Part shown: one piece after another, positions 24,846-38,402 of the stretch
Numbering within the stretch: position 1 is the first letter of the stretch
Layout: the number at the start of each line of letters is the position of its first letter
Source of the DNA: Basidiobolus meristosporus CBS 931.73
Taxonomy: Eukaryota > Basidiobolomycota > Basidiobolomycetes > Basidiobolales > Basidiobolaceae
Reading direction: 5' to 3'
NCBI GenBank assembly: GCA_002104905.1
Contig: MCFE01000144.1
Span: forward strand, 91,027-155,026
Length of the DNA stretch: 64,000 nucleotides
The notes under the pieces: model-generated
Seen by the model: the letters and a program-made list of their open reading frames with translations, nothing else
What the model was told of the DNA's origin: nothing
The model's database searches: none
Position numbers and translations under genes: made by a program

Positions 24846-27800
24846 ATGGCTGACCAGGACGATTTCGTTTCGCCGTTGGAGCTATCTTGGCCAGATTTCA
24901 TCAGGAGTAAACTCTTGGTAGGAATCACCAACTCGAGCGTCAACTCTCGGCTCGAATTGATAGAGCAAGGTCTTATCCCGAAAATCAAACAAAAAGGTAT
25001 GATTCTAATGATTCAATTCTTGATTACACTAGATCAAACTCTAGTTTCGAAAGTGAATTCCGCCCAAAGTCAGATCACCTCCCTTCACCCTCATCAAACT
25101 AATATGCATTTCCATCCAGATTTTCCCGAACAAGCGCTTCCCTCACTCCTCCGTTTGATATTCCTCACGTACCCTCGTTATCAAGATCACGCATCTCGTC
25201 GTGCCATCCTGAAGGTGTTCACAGAGCTGTTCAAATGGAATTCAGAGGCATTGTTGAAAGCAGCCAACATTGCTTTTATGCGCGAAGTAGATGCCGTCAA
25301 TAAGAGATCAGGAGAATTTGGGTTGGTATTTCATGGAGAGCAACATTCACACTTGTGTGCGATTTTACCTTGAATTTACTAACCCTCGCATACCATCTCC
25401 TCTAGTCCTTTCACAACCTCGGAATCTTCTCGTTTCGTAGTTCTTACTTGGGTGAATCATATGATTTCCCTCATCTTGAGCTTGTATGACTCGGATATTG
25501 ATTCCCTCAAACAATCCCCCTACTGGCCTTCCTTCATTAAGCATCAAGCTGTTCTGTACGACGGTCTTCTTGCCAGTAAAAGAAAGGGGATTAGAAAGGG
25601 CGCTATCACTGATGTTCGCAGGGTCATCCGAAAGTATCCCAATTTCATGGAAGAGTACCTCTCCCAAGCTTTAAGCGTATCCGTGACACCAGCACATAGA
25701 ATTGTTGCGTTAGTAGGAACTATCGTTGATGTCTCCTTGAGAGTGTCATCCGTTAAGAGAGATCTAGTTGAGAAGAAAAAAGAGGCTATCGTCAAGCTCT
25801 ACCTTTCGAGCATCTTATCTTCCAAGCAGGCTATACCCTCCTTTGTATCTGGGACTCTTCGGGATTTCTTCTTCAACTTTATTAGCGAGGAAGAGTTCAA
25901 ACAACAACTAGTCCCTACAATGGAAAGAATGCTCCTTCGTTCACCCGAAGTTGCCTTGAACGCCATTTCCGATGTGGTTAATGCATTGAATTTCGACTTG
26001 GGCGAGCTTTTCTCCACCACTTTTGCCAAACCCATAATAAGCTCTTTCCAATCAAGCAACGTGAAAGTTCGTAACGACGCAATTAGCCTCTTCAAACACC
26101 TATCTCAGCGCAGCCACAGCGACAAAAACCTTTCTTCAGTAGCACAAGAAATGATCAAAATGATTACCGGTGGAAAGGTTTCCAATGCCGACCAACGTAG
26201 CACATTCTATCAATGCCTTAGTGGAATGACCACCTCTCCTATCGTTTCCATCGAAATCTTGGACAAATTGGGTCCCCAAGTTGCTAAGGAATCTAACGAA
26301 AATATCGCTGCGGTCTTGATCAGCTCTTTGGGCAACCAGCTTGAAGCCTTAAGTACCTTGCCTAGTGACCAAATCACTCCCGAGGTAAAGAGCAGTGTTG
26401 ATAGCTTCATGAAACTTCTCCTTGCCGGTCTTAAAAGCAACAAGCCAACCATCAAGAAGAGTTGGACATTGGTCTGCGGTAGTGCTGTCTGGAAGAGCAG
26501 GGATCTAGAACAGGCTGTTCTAAGCTCATACGCCCCAGACTTCATGAAACTACTCCTCGATACTGCCAACAAAATCTATCAAAACCCCATTCAATATCCT
26601 AGTGGACCACTTGAGGGATATATCGCTATTTCTGTTGCTGAAAATATCAAACACTGGAATACTGGCAGTTCGGTCCAAGATAGCTTATCGAACTACTTTG
26701 ACATCTCTCCCAAGCCATCATTCTTCCTCATGGATCGAATCTACAACAAGTTAACCACTGAAGAGGAGTGCTTATGGTTGGTCAGAGCAGTGGAAAGTGT
26801 GATACTAGAGGAGAAGAACTTGTCTAGAGAAGTCAAAGACGCTCTAGCCTATATTTTCATCTATGGAGTTACCAGCTTCCCTCACTATGAATCCAGAAAC
26901 GAAGCTTACTCTGCTCTGCAGAGATTATGCCAAGTATGTCCCGTTAAAATCGGGGAAGTAATGTGCCACGGGCTCGAGAAATGGATACTAGACCTTGAGA
27001 AGCAATCTCATGAGCCTACAAGAAAATCTGCCTATCGTCTCTCACGTGTGTTGACAGCAATTACCAGCTTCAAGCCTGATCTTGAAGAGGTTGCCGTGGA
27101 AAACGCTCTCTTGGATTTGGCTTTGATCTCCCACCATCCTTTCGTAGTCTCACCGACAGATAAATACTCATGGTTGACATTGGCTTACAGGGCCAATATC
27201 AATCCTGGCAAGTTGGTGGCTGATAGTTTCAATGCTTTGGAAAAATTGTTCATCGACAGAACCATCAACAACTACTCATCCAAGCTCTTCTACAAGGCAG
27301 CCATATCACTGGCCTCAACACTTACTTTGGTTAATCCCGAAAGATCGATTCCAGAACTGTTGAGAATTTGTGAAGACGACTTGAAGGCTGACATTTTGAA
27401 CGACGTTGACCAAGAGAATGTAGAAATCTGGAAGACACCCGAAGGAGTCTTACATGTTGATGTTCTGAAACGCAGCAAATACGAGGAAAATAAGAATCGT
27501 AAGAATTACGCTACTGACAAGTGGGAAGAAGATCTTCGTAAGGAAATCGCCAAGAAGAGAGGCGAGGATAAGCAAGTCAAGTTGACCAAAGAGGAGCAAG
27601 CTACCGTTGACGCCCAACTAGCTAAAGAGTCTAAGATCAGAAAGCATATTCAAGGTGTATACAACAAACTAGTTCGCGGTCTAGATATCATCGGTGCCAT
27701 GGTTTCCGGAAACAAGGAAGCTCTCGGCGAGCATCTTGTCGACGTCGTCAGACTTTTGCTCGGCGGCATCGTTCAGAAGGGTGGCTTACTTGTTGGAAGT

Positions 27801-30800
27801 AAAGCAGTCGAGACCTACATTAGTGTTGGTGATTGCACCTCCGACAGCCTTCAAGGCATCCGAGAGATTTTGGGATTAGCCACTCTTAGGGCAATCAAGG
27901 TGAAGGAAATCCCCGAATCGTGGTGTGCCGAGCCCTTGTATGATATGGTCATCCGTGTGCTATATCGTTTGCGATTTGCCACCGAAAAGGCTCCTCTCTC
28001 TCCTTCCTCTTTCTCCTACTGCTTCCCCTTGATTCACCAAATCATTCGAGAGAACGGGGTTGGGGCTCCCTCTGAATCGCGAGTTCTCCATCCTGACGAA
28101 GAGAGTCAGTATGACAAGACCCCTGAGCAGGTTGTTATCGCCATCGATATTATTTCATTCCATTGTAAATTCAGCGAGTCGCTTTTGGTGCCCAGAAAAG
28201 AGATGATCGAGTCTTTGCTGCAGGTTATTCGTTGTTACAACAAGTTGAATAGCGTTGCCAAGAAATCACTGGCCGTTTTGTGCGAGTCTATGGGCGATAC
28301 CGCGACCTTGCCTGAAATGTTTACACTCTTGAAGGGACTTCTCTCCGAGAGCCTTTTGGTCAGAACCGCCTGCCTCGAAGCGTTGGATTTCTTGGATCTG
28401 ACCGATATAGATTTCTCCAGCGAATTGTGGGTTGCTTGCCATGAAGACAATGAAGCCAACGCCGATCTTGCCGCTACTTTGTGGGACGAAAATAGCATGG
28501 AAATCCCAGAGAATTATCTCTCTTACCTTCTACCCCTCGTTATCCACCAGAACAAGAACGTAAGGGTTAGCGCTGCCAAGGCACTCGCAGGTGCCATTCA
28601 GTTCCACCCGCAAAGTATATCTGATTCCTTGGTGGACATCTACAACAAGTACAAAGAGCTTGCTACTCCTATCGTGCCCGAGTATGACGAATTTGGTATG
28701 GTGATTCGCTCTTCGTTAGAAAAGGAGGACCCTTGGGCTGGCAGAGTCGGACTTGCGTCCGCGTTGGTCGCCTGCGCTCCCCTTATGCTCCCTGAAAACT
28801 TGGCTCCATTCTTCCACTTCTTGATTCAAGAGGAGGCACTTGGTGATCGTCACGAAAGTGTCCGTCAAAGAATGCTCGATGCCGGGTTGGCAGTTATTTC
28901 TGCACATGGACAGAAGCGAGTTGAAAGCTTGATGCCGTTGTTCGAGTCATACCTTAGTTCTCCTGCCCGCCCTAACGATACACAAGACCGTATTCGTGAA
29001 TCCGTCGTTATTCTATTTGGCTCGTTGGCTGGACATCTTGACGCTTCCAACCCCAAGATTCCTACCGCTGTAGAGAAGCTGATCGAAACTTTGAAAACTC
29101 CCTCCGAGCCGGTCCAAGTTGCGGTTAGCCAGTGCTTGCCACCACTTATCAAGGCCATGAAGCCCAAGGCTCCAAAACTGATCGATCAGCTCTTAAACGA
29201 TTTGTTGAATGCTGAGAAATACGCTGAGAGACGAGGTGCGGCTTATGGCTTGGCTGGTACTATCAAGGGATGCGGAATTGCATTCATCAAGACTTGTGAT
29301 ATCATGACCACCCTCAAGAACGCAATTGCCGAAAAGAAGAATTACAAGCATCGTCAAGGTGCTCTCTTCGCTTTTGAGACATTGTCACTTAACCTTGGCC
29401 GCTTCTTCGAACCCTACATCATCCAGATTATTCCTCTGCTGCTCACATGCTTCAGTGATAACACTGCGGATGTGCGTGAGGCCACTGTCGACGCATCTCG
29501 TGTGATTATGAGCAAGATTAGCGGACATTGTGTTAAGCTTATTCTCCCCTCACTTCTAAAGGCTTTGGAAGACAAGCAATGGCGTACCAAGCAAGGCTCC
29601 GTCCAATTGCTAGGATCTATGGCGTACTGCGCACCCAAGCAATTATCCATTAGCTTGCCTACTATTATTCCTTGCTTGATCGAAGTACTCGCCGATTCCC
29701 ATCAGAATGTACAGAAGTCTGCCAACGAGTCTCTTATGACCTTTGGTGAGGTCATTAGCAACCCTGAGATCCAGGCTTTGGTCCCTATCATTATGGATTC
29801 GCTCTCCGATCCCAACAATAAGACTGAGGCTGGTCTGACTGCTCTATTAGGAACCGCCTTTGTTCATTACATCGATGCCCCTTCGTTGGCCCTTGTCATG
29901 CCTATCTTGCAAAGAGGCTTGAAGGAAAGAAGCACCGAAGTTAAGAAGAAGGGCGCTCGTATCGTTGGTAATATGTGCTCTCTCACCGACAAGAAGGATC
30001 TCGTCCCATACTTGCCTTCTCTTCTTCCTAGCTTGAAGGAGGTTCTAGCTGACCCAGTGCCTGATGCTCGTGCAACTGCTGCAAAGGCCTTGGGTACAAT
30101 GGTGGAGAAGCTCGGTGAACAGAACTTCCCTGAACTTGTTAACGGACTTATCTACACACTCAAGACAGACTCGAGCGGTGTTGATAGAGAAGGTGCGGCC
30201 CAAGGTCTTTCTGAGATCTTGGCCGGATTGGGTATCGATCGCATGGAGACTATGTTGCCTGAGATCATCGAATACACCACAAGTCCCAAATCCTATGTTC
30301 GTGAAGGCTTCGTTACACTGCTCATTTACTTGCCTGCCACCTTCGGAGAACAATTCACACCTTATCTTGGCCGCACCATTCCTCCTATTCTTAAGGGTCT
30401 GGCCGATGACTCGGAGTACGTTAGAGATGCCTCTCTTCGTGCCGGTCAAATTATCGTCACCAACTATGCAACCAAGGCAGTTGACTTACTGTTGCCCGAA
30501 CTTGAGAAGGGATTGTTCGACGAGAACTGGCGTATTAGACACAGTTCCGTTCAACTCATCGGAGAACTCCTCTACAAGATTACCGGTATCTCGGCTAACA
30601 CCGATGAAGAAACCGGAGAGGAAACCGAAGAAACCGCAGTCAATGAGTCTACCCGCAAGGTTCTTCTTGAAACTCTTGGTAAAGATAGACGTGACCGTGT
30701 GCTTGCTTCTCTGTTCATTGTTAGAAATGATGTATCTGGAGTTGTTCGTCAAGCGACTGTTTCCGTTTGGAAATCAATTGTTAGCAACACTCCTCGTACG

Positions 30801-33032
30801 CTCAAGGAGATTCTCTATGTTGTCATGGATATCATCATCAACAACCTTGCCAGCCCTGTATTCGATAAGCGCCAGGTTGCTGCTCGTACGTTAGGTGATA
30901 TGGTTCGCAAGCTTGGTGAAAGTATCCTCTCCGAGATCATTCCCATTCTGGAGAAGGGTCTTGATGCTGAAGAAAGTGGAACTAGACAAGGTGTATGCAT
31001 TGGTCTTGGTGAGATCATGGCCACCGCCGGAAAGGTTCATATCATTGATTACATTGAAGCACTTATTCCATCAGTTCGTAAAGCTCTTCTGGATCCCTCC
31101 CCCGAAGTACGTGAAGCAGCTGCTCAGGCCTTTGATAACCTTCATCAACACGTTGGTTCTAGAGCCATCGATGACATTCTTCCTCATCTTCTTAATGAGC
31201 TCAAGAGCGGCAACAACGAAAACGCATTGGAGGCCCTCAAGGAAATCATGTCTGTACGCGCCAATGTTGTTTTCCCAGTTCTTATCCCAACCTTGATCAC
31301 GGTGCCCATCTCTTCTTTCAACGCTCGTGCCTTGGGCTCCCTGATCTCTGTGTCTGGCTCGGCCCTCAGCAAGCGATTCAGCCAACTGTTGACTGCGTTG
31401 ATGGACTCGCTCTCGCAAGAAGACCAAGAGGCTGTTGTCGAATGCCGCGAAACCATCAAGATTCTTATTTCCTCAGTTGATGATATCGAAGGCTTGCACA
31501 ATTTGATGATGATGCTGTTCGAGATCGTCAAGAGCAATGACGCCTCTCAGCGTTCTAGCGCTTGTGAGATTCTCGCCGTCTTCTGCGCCGCCAACAAGGT
31601 GGATATGTTCCGTTACGTCCACGATTGGTTCCGTACTTTGATTGCTTTGTTGAATGATAAGCATGTTATGCAATCCGCTTGGAAGGCCCTTGATAGTATC
31701 ACCAAATCCATGAAGAAGGAGGATCTTGATCAATACGTTGTTCCAGTCCGTCGTGCCCTTAAGGGAACCACTGATCGTCTGTATGCAGGCCAAACACTTC
31801 CTGGTTTCTGCTTGACCAAGGGTATTGGGCCATTGCTTCCTATTTTCTTGCAAGGGTTGATGTATGGTAGCCCAGAAACCCGCGAACAAGCCGCTCTTGG
31901 TATCGGAGACTTGGTCCAATGGACTTCTTCTGACGCCCTCAAACCGTTCGTCACGCAAATCACCGGTCCATTGATTCGTATCATCGGTGATCGCTTCCCT
32001 CCACAGGTGAAGGCCGCTATTCTGCAAACTTTGGGAGACTTGCTCAACAAAGTATCCATCATGCTTAAGCCATTCTTGCCTCAGCTTCAAAGAACTTTCA
32101 TCAAGTGCCTCTCTGATCCCACACCAGTTGTACGTGAGCGTGCCGCAGTGGCTCTGGGAGTTTTGATCACCTTGCAGTCACGTGTTGACCCGTTGGTCGT
32201 GGAATTGAATGCTGGTATCAAGGCCAATGAAGGAGGTATTCGGGAAACCATGTTGAAGGCTCTTGAGCAAGTCATCTTCCACGCAGCTGGTAACTTGTCG
32301 GACGCTAGCAAGCAGATTGTGGAGAAAACCGCACTCGAGGGACTGTCTGATCCTAGCGAGATGGTTCGCGAGACTTCCTCGAAGTGTCTTGGCAGTTTGT
32401 GCAAGACTCTGCCCAGCGACCAGGCCCGCCCCATCATTTCCAACATCCTGAGCGAAGCCAAGGGTGGCGCCATGGGCCCTGTATTGGGAATCAAGGCGAT
32501 CCTTGAGGACAGTCCGGTTGCGTTTGAGAATCTGGGCTTGACCGAGGAGCTGGTAGAGGTGGTCGCCCAAAGCATTGAAAACCCCCATATGACAGAGGTG
32601 GGTATTTTGGCCGCAGATGCCATCTTATCCGGAAATGCCTGCGGCCCTGAGGAGAGCAAGAAGAAGATCATCGATGCACTCATGACCGTCCTCGGAGGCA
32701 AATCGACCGAATGCAAGCGTCTTACGTTGCGCGCAATCAAGAACGTTGCCAAGCGCAACAATGAGGTCATCAGCCCATATATTGACCAGATTGTTCCAAC
32801 CATCATGGCGTGTGTCAAGGAGCGTAGCATCCCCGTGAAACTTGCTGGGGAACGAGCCATGTTGTATCTTTTCCAGCTACCTGAAACCGACAGTCTTATC
32901 CAAACCTACATCGAAGCCCAGGAGCCAGGCCTGAAGAAGACAGTTAGTGATTATTATCGTCGTGTACTTGTCAAGCTAGCAGACACTGTGCGTCAGCCAG
33001 AGTATATTAGTGATGAGGAAGACCAGTATTAA
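24846..33032 (+). CDS. GCN1: Gcn1 translational activator (HEAT-repeat giant)
   Basis: Exons 24846-24996, 25120-25321 and 25406-33032 give 2,659 residues, very close to yeast Gcn1. Gcn1 binds colliding ribosomes and activates the eIF2-alpha kinase Gcn2 with Gcn20. The protein is built of HEAT repeats throughout. The middle third (for example RQGALFAFETLS and KQWRTKQGSVQLLGSMA) is the eEF3-like region that contacts Gcn20 and the ribosome; the part after about residue 2000 corresponds to the Gcn2 RWD-binding region. The first intron (24997-25119) is 123 bases, in frame and stop-free, so retention would add 41 residues; its removal is inferred from good splice signals. The second uses GTTGGT as donor. 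A 7.6-kb last exon is striking beside intron-rich neighbours. An 11-base C run and a TCC-rich microsatellite follow the stop. Confidence 0.95.
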
Positions 33033-33538
33033 CCCCCCCCCCTTCATCCTCATCCTCATCCTCTTCCCCTTGAAGTGAATGTGCCTTCTTCACCCTCCCC
33101 AAAACCGAAATCCATACCCGTTGACTTGACAAAATTCTAATATACATGAAGTATTACGACATACATCCAGTTCCGATGAATTCTTGTTTGTTGGTGGTGG
33201 ACCCGTCACCTGACCCGGATTATTCCTATGTACTACGGCTATTAGTCTGGAGAGTGTGATCACCGCAATACGACAGTGGACCCTGTGTTTGTTTGCTGGG
33301 TTGCCCATTTCGCATGAAACACACCACCGCATCAAACCATCGGCATGTTTGACGGGTTTGAAATTGATTTATTATTGGAATATATAGGGAGTTCACATCG
33401 AGCGTTCTCAGCAGAGAAAGGAAAAATTTTCCTGCCTGCCAGATCGATTCTTGAAAAATTGGTCAATTATCAGCTTGGATCACTTCGATAGCCACCACCT
33501 ACGCTTCCTTCACGTCCACCTCCACGTCCACGTTACAC
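33033..33538. other. Intergenic region after GCN1
   Basis: Starts with a C tract and CATCCT repeats. No gene seen; the right end is the carrier promoter. Confidence 0.4.
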
Positions 33539-35038
33539 ATGCTTCAAGAGAAAGAGGGGAAATTCACCGCTTCGAAAACAGAGTCGGTCAAGCCCCAAGC
33601 CAAACCGTTGTCGACTGTCGAAAGCACCAGCCAACAGGCGTGGCTACACTTCGTCGCTGGAGGGTAAGGAGTTTCTTGAGGGGACGGTCGGTAGCCAGTG
33701 ATTAATCGGACTATTTAGTGTTGGAGGGATGATAGGCTCCTCCCTGACGTGTCCTTTGGATGTGGTGAAGACGAGACTTCAGGTACTGCCAACTCGACCG
33801 AGATTGATCCCTCACGACCCTGCGTGTTAACCTTCCCCCCAGTCTTCCCTGTATAAGCCAACCCCCACTTTCTACTCGCACGCCCACCGCACGGTTTTCT
33901 CCACCGTCAGCACCCACGTCGTGGAGACCATCGGGATATTGAAGTACGCTTGGATTTGTCGTTGATCAGTGTTCGGGTACGGGGATAATAACGGTTACTT
34001 TCTTGCACCAGAACCATTCACCATCAGGAAGGTGTCCGTGGACTGTTCAAGGGACTGGGCCCCATCCTGGTGGGCGTGGTCCCTGCCAGAGCCATCTACT
34101 TCGCCGCCTACGGAAGCGGCAAACGCTTCTTGTCGGACCTGAACGGAGGAAAGGAGACTTCCTTGGTTCACCTTAGTGCAGCAGCCAGTGCCGGTAAAGA
34201 CAAGCCTTCGCAACTCTGGTGTGTTGCAAAGCGCCCTCTAAAATTGTTTTCTCGTATGAAGGGATCATCACCGCGACCGCCACCAGCCCCATTTGGTTGG
34301 TCAAGACTCGTATCCAGCTTCAAGCAATGGAGCCCTCCGCCATCCGCTACAAGAACAGTCTCGATTGCGCTTATCAGGTAGTCAAGACCGAGGGAGTGCT
34401 GGGACTGTATAGAGGAGTTAGTGCTTCCTACTTAGGTTTGTGCAGGATTGTTTGACCCACATAGTCCAGGCCAACCGCTAACGATCCGTTCCAGGTGTTA
34501 CGGAGGGGACCCTCCAGTGGGTCGTCTACGAAAAACTCAAGTCCATGATTCACCGCCGTCGTCGTGCGGAGAACGATGAAGGGGTCAGCACAGAGAACAA
34601 GTCATTCGGAGGTAAGTTGTGCTGGAGATGGCTTGCAGGCGTGCCGACGATGGTTAACCTTACTTGCGTACAGACTGGATGGAGTACTTTGCCGCTGCAG
34701 GAACTGCCAAGCTTTTCGCAGCAGTGGTGACTTATCCTCACGAGGTAATTTGGATGGTCACCTTGAGCTCCCTCCGCATCCCCCTCACATTTTCCCCCTT
34801 CCCATAGGTTGTGCGTACCAGATTGAGACAAACGCCTTCGGTCGACGGAGTCCACAAATACACCGGGCTCACCCAGTGCTTCAAGCTGATCTTGAAGGAA
34901 GAGGGTGTGGCCGCTCTTTACGGCGGTATGACGGCGCATGTGATGCGCGCAGTTCCCAACGCAGCGATCATGTTCTTCTGTTACGAAGCAATTATACATA
35001 CTTTCGGTCAGCAGCAGCAGCGCAACGCCAACGCCTAG
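33539..35038 (+). CDS. RIM2: Mitochondrial pyrimidine-nucleotide carrier (Rim2/SLC25A33-36 type)
   Basis: Eight exons (33539-33663, 33719-33782, 33843-33943, 34012-34193, 34262-34435, 34495-34611, 34674-34744, 34808-35038) encode 354 residues in a continuous frame. The three carrier signatures are PLDVVKTRLQ, SPIWLVKTRIQLQ and YPHEVVRTRLRQ, one per repeat. The last two are distinctive of the Rim2/SLC25A33/SLC25A36 branch, which exchanges pyrimidine (deoxy)nucleotides across the inner membrane for mitochondrial DNA and RNA synthesis. About 40 hydrophilic residues precede the first helix and a RRRR-containing loop lies between repeats 2 and 3. All introns are 54-83 bases. Confidence 0.92.
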
Positions 35039-35489
35039 ATTGGCTAGCCCTTAGAATAGACCGCAACCTAATATCTAGCTCGCCACCTTATTCCGCATAG
35101 AGTTCCTCCTACATAGATGTGGCCACTTGTCTATGCATTGCAATATTCCCATATTTTAATCGTCCCTGTATAAACCGAACCATCAATTTCTGAGCAAATA
35201 AACCGTAGCCGTGACCGACCTGCACTGGTTGGGTGGTGGCCAATCAACGCGCCCCACCCGCCAATCGCATCTTCTGGCTTTAAGCGGGATCGAGATTTCC
35301 ACATTGTGGCATGAATATCCTATCGAGATTTAAGCCAAACGTCAACCACCCTTTGCCCCCTATTTTTTTTCCACCCAATTTCCGCTCGCAGGTGGAGAAT
35401 CGTGCGCAGCACCCTGCTTTACCGGTTGTTCTTCTAGCGTCCACCTTTTTGCCCACCTCCCCACTCACCCCTCACCACCCGAATAGACC
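35039..35489. other. Intergenic region between carrier and endosulfine genes
   Basis: 3' flank of the carrier, then a C-rich, CT-rich 5' leader for the next gene. No other gene. Confidence 0.4.
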
Positions 35490-36013
35490 ATGCTTCCCGC
35501 CAAGCAGAACAAGATTGACCTGAGCGTAAGTGTTCCTTCCTCCCAAACCCATGTTGCCCAGATGATGCGTGGGAAGCCAGCGTGCTTCTTGGCTATGGGC
35601 CTCTTATGCGACCGATACTAATCCCCAACTTGGGCCGGCAGAAATTGACGGAGGAGGAGAAGAAAATCTTCAAGATGTACGGCCGCTTGCCGAGTGGTAA
35701 GGATCTGGTCAACCACCGTCTTAAGGTAAGAAAGTTCGGCCCACCTTCCTCCAGATGACCACCCGTTTGACTCCCAACTCCCACAAAGGACAGGAAATAC
35801 TTCGACTCGGGCGACTACGCCCTCCAGAAAGCCGGCAAGACCACAGCCGCCGAGGTTGGTTCGCAACATCCCAGCCCCGAGAAGATCCCGCATCCTCAAA
35901 GCCCACCCACCTCCCCCTCGGCAAGCCTTCAAAACTCCCCCCACAAGGAGACAACCCTCTCGCAGCTCGCCAAGGAGGCCACCGAAGGTGTCCCACCTTC
36001 GTTCAATCTGTAA
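35490..36013 (+). CDS. IGO1: Endosulfine/ARPP-19 family PP2A inhibitor (Igo1-like)
   Basis: Three exons (35490-35525, 35642-35725, 35789-36013) encode 114 residues. The core FKMYGRLPSGKDLVNHRLK followed by KYFDSGDY is diagnostic of endosulfines; Ser47 in FDSGDY is the site phosphorylated by Rim15/Greatwall kinase, after which the protein inhibits PP2A-B55. The C-terminal half is Pro/Ser-rich and disordered, with several SP sites (SPEK, SPP, SPS, SPH) that could be Cdk or MAPK targets. In fungi the pathway links nutrient limitation to quiescence and mitotic entry. CDK1 is 15 kb upstream and CDC16 is 4 kb downstream. Confidence 0.93.
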
Positions 36014-36491
36014 ACCTTGGGCCGTTTCTTATTCCATCCCTCACCTCTCCCCACCCCCCACACTTCCAAAATAGAACTTCCCCCTCGTACAAGTGAATTT
36101 AGTTCATGGATCAAGAATTGCCACCACCCAAACCCCCTCCCTCTCCCCCTACCGGCGAGTTCGATATCCGTCTCGTTCTCAAGGCCCTTGGCTCACCAAC
36201 CCCCCCATCTATCCTATCCCCTCGTCAAGCACCCATTATTAACGTAACATAGTATCGCATCCATCCCACCCGCTGCACGCCACTCTCACCACCTCTTCAC
36301 TATGCAGGTTATCCCAATCTTTATTTTTATGTCTCCATTTGACGAGCTTCCTCCTCCCATTTCCGGTGCGTTATGAATATTAAATCCTTGAAAAAACCAC
36401 GTTTTTAATCTATGTCCCGGTGGGTTATTTTTACATGTCTCGGAGCGATTGCAAAGCGTATGCGCTAGGGCGGGGTTTCGGTGAGGGTAGG
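36014..36491. other. Convergent intergenic region (endosulfine / POB3)
   Basis: 3' ends of two converging genes; C-rich on the plus strand, with no ORF of interest and no clear shared terminator hairpin. Confidence 0.4.
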
Positions 36492-38402
36492 TCATTTGGA
36501 GCCTTTGCCCTTCCCCACCTCCTCCATCATGTCATCCGACACCACCTCATCGTCGTTGCTGCCAGCGTCCGAGCCGGCATAGTTTTCGTTGTACTCCTCC
36601 TCGATGTCCGAGTCGCTTTCTTCGGCAATGAAATCCTCATCCGGGCTCTCTTCGTCCTCCTCCCCGGGCGCGCCAGGGGAGCTTACCCGAGCACGTTTAC
36701 GCCCACCGCTGGTGTCCTCGTCATCGCTGTCGGAAAGGTCCAGCCCGGCGTAGCTGGTGAGTGCTTCGTCACCAAGCTCGCTCTTGGTTTTGATCTTCTT
36801 GGATTTCAGGAACTCCTCGAGACTGGCGTACTCCTCTCGGTTGATGCTGGAGAACTGGTAGTCCGCGCCGCTCTTCATGTTGAACTTGATGTCGAAGGTA
36901 CGAACCGAGGACGAAGCGGCGCTGCCAACACTGAGGGATAGACGAAGAGCGAGGTTAGTGTGAGGTAGGTGGGGTGCAGCGTGTGTGGACGCAGAACGTA
37001 CCGTGAGAAGGTTACACTACCAACTTCGGAGTGGGGGATGAATGTGGGTGGCTTGGGAATGAACATGAAGCATTTCTCGAGTGGATACAAGAATCCTTCG
37101 TTTGCCTTCATGGAGGCCTTGACTGCGGACATGCCATGGTGACTACGGTATTGTCCGGGAACGGTGACCTTTCTGCCCGTCAAGACTCGGAAGATGGTAC
37201 TGATAACCTCGTATGTAGGAGCCTCGTATTTCTTGCTCAATTTCCCTTCATATTTCTCTTCTATGGTCTCATCATCCAGGTTCAACAGCACATCGATCTC
37301 CTCATCTCTAACAAACTGGGTTACCAGGAAGGGGTATCTGGTTTGTCCCTGTCTGATAGGTGGGTCCAATCCGATCACAAACATAACATGGACATCGTCC
37401 GGCTTGGGTAACAGGAATAGCTTGATGATGTTGTTGTAGACGATCTTGTAGTCGTAGGTTTTTCCGCGAAGGCGCAGGAAGGTAGGGAACATATCCATAT
37501 CGTAACGACCACGGGGAGTAAGACAGAGGATTTCCTGGAACAGCACAATACTCTCCCCAGTGACTTGTCCCAGATCGGCCTTGGCCTTGACCGTCTCGTA
37601 AAACACTGCGACGGCGTTCTTGACCTCTTCCTCGTCCTCCTTCTCTCCCTCTGTACCATCCTCCTTCTCCTCGTCAGGGTTGGCCGCGGTGGTGCCTGGA
37701 ATGTAGAACCTCATCTCGACCAATTCATCCCCTGAAAACCCCTTCTTCTTGCTTCCGAATCTGTCGCTTTGTTCGGGTGACATGAACTCCAAACTGACCT
37801 CATTCTTACCCGCCAGATTTGTATTGGCGACCTCGCTCATGGGCACCTCAAACATGGGTTTGTTTTGAACGTTAAAGGTCAAGTGGTTGCCTAGTGAGGA
37901 ACCTTGCTTAGCTGGGGAACTTGAAAAAGGCGCAGATACATAAACATCGTACACCCGTGGAGAAATAAGTGCGACGTCTAGAATTACCTTCGAACTCTGT
38001 CTTTCCCCAATTCCATCCCTTCAAACTCAACTCCTTCATCTCAAGCGGGATCTTGAACAAACTTTTGGACACCTCTTTGAGGGTTTCGAAATCCTAAGGA
38101 GAAAAGGTGGCCGGTCAGCCTCGGCCATGACAGGTCGTACGGCGGCAAGGGATGGGGTGGCAACTTACGTTTCGGTGGAAACCGTCGAACTTCACTGTCG
38201 CATCGTTTCTCAACTTAATCCTAAGCTCGTAATCTCTGGCCGCGCGCAACCAATACAACTTGCGAATCTCGGCAACTGGAATGGTGAAAATCTTCTCCCC
38301 CACTGTGGCTTTCCAACCGATACCGCTGTCCACCAGGCGTAGACGACCGGGGACAGGTTGAAGCCCAAGGTAAATGTTGTCGAACTGAGTTTTCCCTGAC
38401 AT
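36492..38402 (-). CDS. POB3: FACT complex subunit Pob3 (SSRP1 homologue)
   Basis: Four exons (38402-38169, 38093-37988, 37902-37002, 36930-36492) encode 559 residues, against 552 in yeast Pob3. The N-terminal domain runs from FDNIYLGLQ to LKGWNWGKTEFEG and binds Spt16. Next comes the double-PH middle domain with KNEVSLEF, GRYDMDMFPTFLRLRGKTYD and KANEGFLYPLEKCF, which binds H3-H4. The tail is a long acidic stretch with KKIKTK and RKRAR basic patches. There is no HMG box, as in fungal but not animal or plant SSRP1. FACT reorganises nucleosomes during transcription and replication. I used MSGKTQF at 38402 as start; an upstream in-frame ATG at 38426 adds eight unconserved residues. Exon 3 begins at a CAAG acceptor required by frame. 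Confidence 0.94.

Noticed and set aside
30064-30894. 276-residue open frame inside GCN1 on the same strand
   Set aside because: It is a frame shadow: the overlapping GCN1 frame is 2,526 codons long with clear HEAT repeats, and the shadow is unusually rich in Leu, Arg and Ser with no motif.
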